DNA of 53,760 nucleotides. Origin: Nitrospinaceae bacterium (lineage in GTDB: Bacteria; Nitrospinota; Nitrospinia; Nitrospinales; VA-1). Of this stretch, positions 1-8,300 are shown one piece after another. The stretch lies in contig JAJDBG010000065.1 in assembly GCA_029261475.1 (NCBI GenBank), positions 1-53,760 of the forward strand. Reading direction: 5' to 3'. The notes under the pieces are model-generated. The model was not told the DNA's origin and ran no database searches. It worked only from the letters and a program-made list of their open reading frames with translations. Each line of letters begins with the position of its first letter. Position 1 is the first letter of the stretch. The position numbers and the translations under genes were made by a program.

Positions 1-1
1 G

Positions 2-205
2 TTGGGATCAATTGCGCTGGATGTCAATGAGTTCGAAAAATATCCCTAGGCTTTTGTCTGCAAAAATGTTGATGAAGTTATAAAAAAGATTGTTCGGTCC
101 GACCCAATAGATTCCTACCAATTGAATCAGACAAGTTTAGAAAAAGCTTGGCACCATTTCTATAGAAAATTATCCTTTTTTTTTCAGCCCACATTCTTAA
201 TATGA
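2..205 (+). pseudogene. C-terminal fragment of an unidentified gene, interrupted by an in-frame TAG
   Basis: The second reading frame is open from the window edge except for one TAG at 47-49. It continues for 51 further codons to a TGA at 203-205, which overlaps the ATG of the next gene in an ATGA arrangement. The residues on both sides of the TAG read like the end of a real protein (FEKYP, stop, AFVCKNVDEVIKK, then a basic tail). The tight coupling to the next gene also suggests this was the end of an operon gene. The following gene is a glycosyltransferase, so a soluble glycosyltransferase C-terminus is a guess; I do not recognise the family. A sequencing error at the TAG is possible. Confidence 0.4.
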
Positions 206-1761
206 ATACCCCTCCTAAACCTGATAATCAATCAGGAACTCGAATTTTTCTAATCCTTACGCTATTAGCTTTGTTGATGGGGGTCATGCGTCTGCACACT
301 TATGACGAACCCTTTGAGCGAGACATCACAACTCATGCGGTGATCGCTCACGAGCTTTTGAACGGAAAAGTTTTGTATGAAGATATATGGTCAGATAGAA
401 CCCCGCTGATTCAATGGACCTATGCCTTCGGCGAAGTCATTATGGGTTACGGTTTGGATGCGATTTATTTTTTATGGTTCCTCTCTGCCCTCATAACTCT
501 CGGTGGAGTGTATGCCTGTGCCACGGCAGGAGGTGGAAAGTCTAGCATCGGATTATGGGCGGCGGGCTTCTGGGTATTAGTATCGTGTGCGCCTATGGTT
601 CAGGCGAATCAGCCGAACGCTGAAGTCTTTATCAATAATTGCATGATTTGGGTTTTTGCTCTGATCCTGCGAGATGATGGAATTGGAAGCGGATGGAAGA
701 GGGCTTTGGGGATAGGTGCTTTGCTAGCGGTGGGTTCTCTTTACAAATCCCATGTGGTTGTGATGGCTTTGGCTCTTGGTTTAGCGCATATTGCCAAACC
801 TCCAGGAGGTGTTGTAAACCGCAGACGCTCCTTCATTCAAGCGGGTATTACGGCAGGAGTGAGCATCTTTATCTGGTCCGGATTATTTGCATATATTTAC
901 GCAACGGGTCGCTTTGAAGATTTTTGGAACGATATTTACACTTTTATGCGACATTATGGCGGTGATATTGGTGAAAATATAAGAAGAGGTCTTCACCCTC
1001 AGAACATGCTTCCGCATACTTTATTTGGAATTTTCCCGTTGATTGTTTTATCCATCCTGGGGGCAGGTCTGAATTATAAAAATCATTCGACAAGAACCGG
1101 TACCCTTTATGCCTGCTACGGATTTGCCATAGCACTCATGATTGCACTTCCCGGAAAATTTTTCCCTCACTATTATCAATTTTGGCTTCCGTTCCTGGCG
1201 ATCTCGTCGGCAAAAGCACTGGAGGCGATAGCCTTTGGCGATGGCAAGGACAATGCTTCAGGGTTGAGGTTCATGGGCACAGCGATCGTATTGTTACTGG
1301 TCGTTTTACAAGTCAGGTATTATTCGCTGAGTAGTAAAGAATGGGCGAAAATTAAATATGGAAACTTATTTGTTGATACACAACGGGTTGGAAGAATAAT
1401 AAATGATACTCTAAAATCAGGCGAAACATTTTATAACTGGGGACTGGATTCGGGGCTTCATTTTTACAGCCAGAAACCGATTCCTAGTGGTGCCGGGATG
1501 TGGCCTCTGGTCGTGATGGGTGGCCCCTTGGCAAAAGAATACATGCCAAGGATACAAGCCGATTTGATAAGAAATAATCCTGAATTATTGATCGTTGCAG
1601 ATTATCTTCCAAAACAACATCCCTTGTTTCATTGGTTATTGACCCGGTATGAAATTTTTCCAGACAACTCGCCTTACAAACCCTTTGAATTTTACTTTAG
1701 AAAAGGCGGTGCGTTGGAGAAAAGGATCGCCTCGAAGAAGAAACAAGGTGTTGGCAGATAG
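202..1761 (+). CDS. Membrane GT-C fold glycosyltransferase (PMT/ArnT-like)
   Basis: The 519-residue product is very hydrophobic with many transmembrane segments. The first helix (about residues 14-31) is followed by an acidic loop, YDEPFERD, at residues 34-41. This is the position where GT-C glycosyltransferases (PMT, ArnT, GT39/GT83 type) carry the catalytic Asp/Glu that acts on a polyprenyl-phosphate sugar donor. A soluble C-terminal part follows the last helix from about residue 390. Such enzymes transfer sugars outside the inner membrane, for example to lipid A, polysaccharides or proteins. The acceptor cannot be told from sequence. The start codon overlaps the stop of the disrupted upstream frame, suggesting one former transcription unit. 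Confidence 0.75.
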   Translation: MNTPPKPDNQSGTRIFLILTLLALLMGVMRLHTYDEPFERDITTHAVIAHELLNGKVLYEDIWSDRTPLIQWTYAFGEVIMGYGLDAIYFLWFLSALITLGGVYACATAGGGKSSIGLWAAGFWVLVSCAPMVQANQPNAEVFINNCMIWVFALILRDDGIGSGWKRALGIGALLAVGSLYKSHVVVMALALGLAHIAKPPGGVVNRRRSFIQAGITAGVSIFIWSGLFAYIYATGRFEDFWNDIYTFMRHYGGDIGENIRRGLHPQNMLPHTLFGIFPLIVLSILGAGLNYKNHSTRTGTLYACYGFAIALMIALPGKFFPHYYQFWLPFLAISSAKALEAIAFGDGKDNASGLRFMGTAIVLLLVVLQVRYYSLSSKEWAKIKYGNLFVDTQRVGRIINDTLKSGETFYNWGLDSGLHFYSQKPIPSGAGMWPLVVMGGPLAKEYMPRIQADLIRNNPELLIVADYLPKQHPLFHWLLTRYEIFPDNSPYKPFEFYFRKGGALEKRIASKKKQGVGR

Positions 1762-1926
1762 AAGATTGAGCTACTCTCTGTGAGCGAATCTTTACGGGAA
1801 GTTTTTATGTAAATATCTCAATGTGGTATGATTCAGCTATTACTGGATGGAAACCAATCCACTGGGTGAGATTGTGAAATGAGCCCAGACCATGATTTAT
1901 TTTTTAACACCGAAAAAATACAGCCG

Positions 1927-2313
1927 ATGTCAACCAAGCTCATACAAATTTTCGTAGTCCTAACGTTTTTCTTAACCGCTTGTATTTCCAGAGTGGAGAC
2001 TTATCAGGAATTTTCAAAGCTACCCGAGCCCCTTCCTGGTTCGGAAGGTCAATTGATTTTTGAAGAGTCGAAGTGTATTTATTGTCACGGCATTCAAGGG
2101 GATGGTAACGGCTTTCTTTCGGATGGACTCAAGCCTGAACCGACAGATTTTACAATTGCAGGCTTGCAAGATTCTAAAGTTTCGGAACGGTGGGAAAAAG
2201 CGATTCTGCGAGGAGTGGAGGGGACCTCCATGCCCTCTTTCCCCAATTTCACCCCAAACCAAATACGAAAGTTGACTGATTATCTGCATTCACTTTCAGG
2301 CTCTAACGGCTAA
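1927..2313 (+). CDS. Small class I cytochrome c lipoprotein
   Basis: An open frame exists from 1879, but the internal ATG at 1927 gives a proper lipoprotein signal peptide: a basic start, a hydrophobic run and the lipobox LTAC. I therefore prefer it, giving about 128 residues. The mature part has one heme-binding motif, CIYCH, followed by GIQGDGNG, typical of small monoheme class I cytochromes c. A Met in GTSMPSF is the likely axial heme ligand. A C-terminal helix (IRKLTDYLHSL) closes the fold. It should be an outer-face, lipid-anchored electron carrier; its partners are not visible here. It converges on the giant CHAT gene with only 37 bases between the stops. Confidence 0.8.
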   Translation: MSTKLIQIFVVLTFFLTACISRVETYQEFSKLPEPLPGSEGQLIFEESKCIYCHGIQGDGNGFLSDGLKPEPTDFTIAGLQDSKVSERWEKAILRGVEGTSMPSFPNFTPNQIRKLTDYLHSLSGSNG

Positions 2314-2350
2314 CGCATTTATGCGCTGAGGGAGGGAGAGCTAGTGAAAG

Positions 2351-5300
2351 CTAGCGATAGTCACCCGTCAAATTGAATGCCGCCCAATAGGAAGGGTGAG
2401 GGTAAAATAATTTTACCAATGCCTGAGCCTTGCGCAAACTCTCGGCTTTGTTTTCGCTGACATAGTTACGATAAAAATGTTTAGTGAGGATCGCTGTAGA
2501 AATATCGCTCACTCTCCATAGTGACGATAGTAAGGCATGAGTTCCCGCGTAAATGAAAGCTCTATTCAAGCCGACCACATCGTCACCCCCGCTCAATTCT
2601 CCAAGCCCGGTTTGGCAACCACTCAAAGTCACCAAATCAGCATTTATCTTCAGAGAAAAAACTTCATTCACTTCCAAGCTTCCATCTTGCGTCGTATCTT
2701 TAGTTAGTTTTAAAGATGAAAACAGAGGATTGATCGGGTCGAATTCGCCGTGAGAAGCAATATGGATGATTTGATATTCCCCGATATGATCACGAATCCA
2801 GCTTTCTTTCGCACGCTCTCGCGTTAAGATATCAATTTTAGGAAAATTCCATTTTATGGCATTGGCTTCCATTTCAGCAAGAGGAAGGTCGTAGTTGAAG
2901 TCGCCAAGATCGGGGTTGCCCATTGCCAATACGCGAACTTCTCCTGATTTTTTACTATTTTTTCGTGCAAAAGTGTATTGCAAAACCGATGCACTTGGAG
3001 AATAAAACAAGGGATATTTTTCGAACAAATAAGCTTTTCCGTCAGTCAATGATGCGAATGAAACATAATGCAAATGGCCGTGTGGAATGATTCCCAAGAC
3101 CTGCTTTTGTGATATCAACGATTCAATGGGACTGATTAAGATATCGTGAAGTTTGCGAGAAGCTTCATCAACCGGTGCCAGTTTTTGCATCCGTGTTCGG
3201 TAGTCTTGGATCAATGCATTCAAATCCTTTTCCTTGTAGGCAACACGAACAACATCAATTTTTTCCTTACTGGCAACCCAAATGACCAGCTCATTCGGGG
3301 TTTGCAAATATTCCAAAAGAGCAACAGAATCTTCCAGCAAAGCCTGCAATCCCTCAATCTCGATGGCTTCGACAGTGACGAAACTCGATATTTGCGGACT
3401 GGAAACTTTTGCTTCGATCAACATATCCTGATACGCATTGCGTGCAGAAACCAATTGCGACGAAAAGTTTTTGATACGAGTTTCATCAGCCTGCTCGCGG
3501 GCGAGAGCCATATCGTCTTCGGTTTTTCGAATCAATTGTTTTTGATTCTGTAATTGATCGAAAAGTTTCTGGCTCACGTCATTTTTCAAATTGATTTGCT
3601 GATTGCCCAACAAGTCGATAAAGCTTCTGGACTTGGAACGCTCTGCATAATTGAAAGATTCAGCAGTTTTCCCCAAATCCAAAAGAAGAAGAATGAGCTC
3701 TTGATAGACCTCCTGCTTGTCCGTCAGAAATCCGTTTTGAAATTCTTCCACCTTAATTTCAGCGCGCATTTGGTCAACTGTAGAGACAGCTTTTTTATAC
3801 ACATCCACAGCCTCTACAAGCTTTTGCATTCGAACGAGGCAAAAGGCTTCTCCTCTCAAAGCTCTCCATAGCACTTCAGGGATGTTCAAGCGTTTAGCCA
3901 AGTCACTTGTTTCTTGAAATTGTGCCACAGCCGTTTCCCATTGCCCTCGTTTCAGAGAGAGATTACTGCGCTCCAGCAGAGCCTTGACGAGATTGGTTTG
4001 GTTGCCGATAGACTGGCTGAGTCCAATAGCGAGCTCTATGTGCTTGTTGGCCAAATCCAAATTGCCGAGGCGCAGATAACTCATTCCCATATTGCGATGC
4101 GTGTAGCCCTGTCCCCATTTAGATTTAGATTTTAGATCGTATTCCAACGCCTTATTAAAAAAGGTGAGAGATTCTTCATAGCGTTTTTCTTTTCGATGGA
4201 CCAGCCCGATGTTGTTGTAAGCGGAGGCAACCTCAGTCAATGAGGGAACTTTTTTAGCAAGTTCCAGACTTGTGTTTAAATTGTCGAGTGCCCGTTGAGA
4301 GTCGTTCAAGGTCCAGTAAATCAAGCCCAAGGTGTTGTAGATCAAAGTTTCCTGGTGCAGATCATTTTCCTCTTTTGCAATTTCCAAAGCGTGTTTTTGA
4401 AATTGAAATGCTTTTTGATAATTGGCCTGGTACCAATGCGAGTTGGCTTGATAAAGCGTTGCCCGTGATAAAGTTTTCTTGAAATCGTTCGCCTTTGCAA
4501 CGGCTTCGCCCTTTTTGTAGAACTCAAGAGCCTTGCCAAAATCGCCACGTTTCTCGTTGACCAATCCCAGTTCTAATAAGGTTTCAGCTGTTTTTTCAGG
4601 CTCGTTTTGTGTGGAAAAAATGTCATGCGCCTGAGTGAAATAATTCTCGGCTTCGCTGTATTGATTGAGGCGTAAATAGTAAATGCGGCCGATTCGGCGT
4701 AACTCCATTGCCCGGTCCACCTCTGATTTTAATTGCGAGTGCAGACTCTCAGATTTTTGAAAGGCAGATAATGCTTCTTGATAATTCAGCGCGTTTTCTT
4801 CCACCAGGCCCAATTGACTGTAGCTTTCAGCCATTTCCTGAAGAGATTCACCTGTGTCAAATAATTCGAGGGCTTTCTTCAAATGCCCAACTGCGGTTGG
4901 ATACTCTTCCATTAGAGAAGCAGAAATCCCAAGAAAGCGTTCGATACGGGCCATCTCTTGAGTGTCTTCATTCTTCTCTGCAATGGGAATGAGACGTTTT
5001 TCATAGTCGATGGCCTTTTGAAAATCCTTCATATTAAAAGCCGATTCAGCAAGCTTTTGATACAGAGCGGGAACCAGTTTGTTGTCGGGAAGGTACTCAG
5101 ATAGCAGAAGTGCTTTCTCAAAATAGTTTATTGCTGAAGGCCAATCGCCATTCTTGAAACCACCGACTCCGAGTCCGACATTTTTTTTGAATCGATCGCG
5201 GGCAAAATCCTTTTTTACTTCATCCGACATTTCTGGAAATCCGTAATAGCGGTAGCGCGTCCACTCCAGTGAAGAGGGCGATTGTTTTGCATATTCCAAT

Positions 5301-8300
5301 TGTGTTTTTCGTAGAGCTTCAGCAGGACCCACGGATCTTAGTTTTACGTAAAACGATTGTATGAAGGCATCGTTCGCCTCCCCTGTTTTTGTGTCGGCCC
5401 GTAGCAAAACGCCGGGGTAGCCTTTGAAAGTGAGTGCGTGGAGGAGCGGTGCGGATGGGGATATGCCAGTATCCATACTGAATTCGTAGCGTAAGTTTGG
5501 AAGCACCAATAGACGCGAACTGATGGCTGGTGTGTATAATTGTTGAACGGGAATGCTTTGCAAATCATTGGGATTGAAAGAGGTGCGAATCTTCCCCGTG
5601 GATTTTCCATTCAGAAAAGATGGCCCGCCGATTTGCACACTGCCGTAGCGGCTCCAGTCCGCCATGAATTGGTCGTGAGTCTGACTGTTCTGCGGGATAC
5701 CTTTCACCGTGCTGAAGTTGCCCTCTTTTTTCAAAGAACAATGATTGGGCGTTGTCTTTTGTATATGGGGGGCTGGTGTTTGAGTGTCTATCGAGTCATT
5801 GCAGGATTGGCTTACGGGTACCAGTAGAAGACGCGAATCATAGAGATTATTTTTGCTCTCTGCAAAGCGAAAATGGGATAGGGATGAGATAAAAATCAAA
5901 CGAGTGGTCTCGATCAAAGCCTGGTTTGAAAGGCCCATTGCAGACCAGGGAAGAAACTCCAAAACACCGTCAGCAGAGAGTAAAAGCGTTTCCGTTGTCT
6001 TTAATGTTGCGCTGATGGGGGTCAAAAGCTCGAGGGATAATAAATTAACGTCTTTAGGACTTGCAGACTGCCCCCTGCGGCCGACTCGATCAATGACATC
6101 AAACAAAGCTCGGTTTAAAGGAATCCGTATTCCCTTCACTTCTTCATCAGTCAATTCAAAGACCAATAGGCTATCGTTGACAGATTGAAATTTAATCAAG
6201 GTTTGGCCCGGTTCCAGCAGGCTACGGATCAAGTCAAGGTCTGGCACTTGTGCGGAGTAGATCGATGCCAGTTCGGGAGTGTCCTCCTTCATCATTTCCA
6301 CAAATTCGGCATATTCTGCAAAAATGCTGTCCAGCGGTTCGCTCGCAGTTGCTGTTTTTTTTGCTTCTAGGGATATGCGTTCGATTTCCTCTGCATATTC
6401 GAGTTGGTTTTCATCTTCTATTGTCAAAGCCGGTCTCATAGCGATCAATTGCAATTGTCGTCCCTTTTCAGAAAAGACCAATGCTTGCTCCATCTTCCCG
6501 GCAGTAAAATAAAATTCGGTCAATGACCGATACAAATCATTCATCAAGGATAGCGAGGAGGTGTCTTTGGGAATCAGTGAATAGGGCAGTTGGCTCAACA
6601 GTTGGTCTGCCTTTGTCAAAGACTGGAGTTTTTCTTCGCCTTCTTGCAATAAAGATTGGATAAAAGAATATTGCCACTGCAGTGATGCCGGTGGTGGCAG
6701 ATCATTTAACTCGGATTTTTCGCCGATCAAGAGGCGCGCTAATTCAAGATTCTGACGAATCGTTGCGGCCAGGTTTTCTGCTTTTGAATTTGGTTTAGAG
6801 ACTAAGGAAAGTCCTTGCTCAAAATATTGTGCTGAACGTTGAGAGTTATGGAAATCAAGATCCAGATTTTTAAGTGCCAAGGAAAGTGTTTGAGATGATT
6901 CTTGTTTGGTATTGGAAGAGTCGATTTCTTGTTTTGAAAAAGCTTGATAGTAGTAAAGGATTCCCAATAGATTTTTTAGGATAGCGACATATTTACGTTG
7001 AGCAAGGGTTGGTTCGGTAGTGAAAGCCTGATCGGTTTTCTCCAGCAGTGTTCGTGCCGATTCTACCTGTCCTGCTATTTTTTCGTAGGGGGTGTTGCTT
7101 GCAAAAGATAAGGTGACCTGTGCAATATTCGCGGCATTGACCCAAGTCCCTCTGTGATTGTTCAAAGCCAATGACAGAGCGTGTGACTGACGAAAATAAT
7201 CCAGGGATTCTTCGGGTTTTCCCCAAAGCCAGTAGTAATTGCCTATTTGGTTGAGTAAGAGTGCCTTTTCCAAAACAACGGGAACATTTTTCTCTATATC
7301 AAGGTCCTTGGGGATCAAGGAAAGTTTGTCTTTGAAGTTTTTAATCGCGAGATCATAGCGTCCAAAATCACCGTAAATTTTCCCTACATAATGAAAGATG
7401 AGTTTTCTTTCGCCCTTTTCATCAAATCCCATTGCGGCGGAAGAACTGTTTTCCCCCAAACCGGTTTCTAGAGAGATTCCTATCAGTCCTTTGCTTTCCT
7501 TTGTTTTTTTGATGGCACCATGTTTTCCCAGAAGATCGACGGCTTCGAAATAATGTGTCAATGCCTTGTGTAAAGTTTGAGGATCTCTTTCCCCGGTTTC
7601 TTCATTGAGCGAATATAGATTGTTTGCAATGTTTCGCAATGCACGTGAAATTGAGCGGGGCTTGCCTGCGTCCCGGTTGAGGTGCAGAGCACGCGAAAAG
7701 TAATCTATTGCATTGGCATAATCCCCTGCATCTTGATAAGCCAGAGCGATTCGATCATTGAGCTCGGCGATGCGAGTGGCGTCTTTCTTTTTTTTATAAA
7801 TCTGCAAAGCTTTTCTAAATTCAACAATCGCAGTGTCTTGCAAACCTGCTTTAAAGGCACTTTCCCCAAAACGCTGATGATAAATCGCTTCACGGTCGGC
7901 GACGTAAAAAGGTAAGCTTGAACGTTTGCGATAGTAATGCAAGGCGGTCAAATGATTGTTGAGGAGGTAATGCGCGTTACCGAGATTCAAATGAAGATCT
8001 GCCGAGTTTTGAATATTTCCGGTTTCGTCGCTCAGGGTCGATGCGATTTCGTATTCATGAATGGCTAGTTCGAGATAGCCTTTGTTTTTAGAGATACGTT
8101 CTTTTTGTTCATATATCCAACCCAAGGTTTGATGAAAAAATACTTGCACGGCATCTTTGGCGAGAGCCTGACCGATTTCCTTTTCAGCTTGATCCAGGTC
8201 GGGGGGAGACAGATAAGTGAGAGCAAGCCCAAGTGAGTAGTGGTCGACTGCTGAGTTGGGATTTGCCTTCACGCGGTCTTGATAAAATTTGATATTATCC

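Noticed and set aside
3146-3871. Plus-strand frames of 135 and 105 codons inside the giant CHAT gene
   Set aside because: They are antisense to well-supported CHAT and coiled-coil coding sequence, have no ribosome site, and their products match nothing recognisable.
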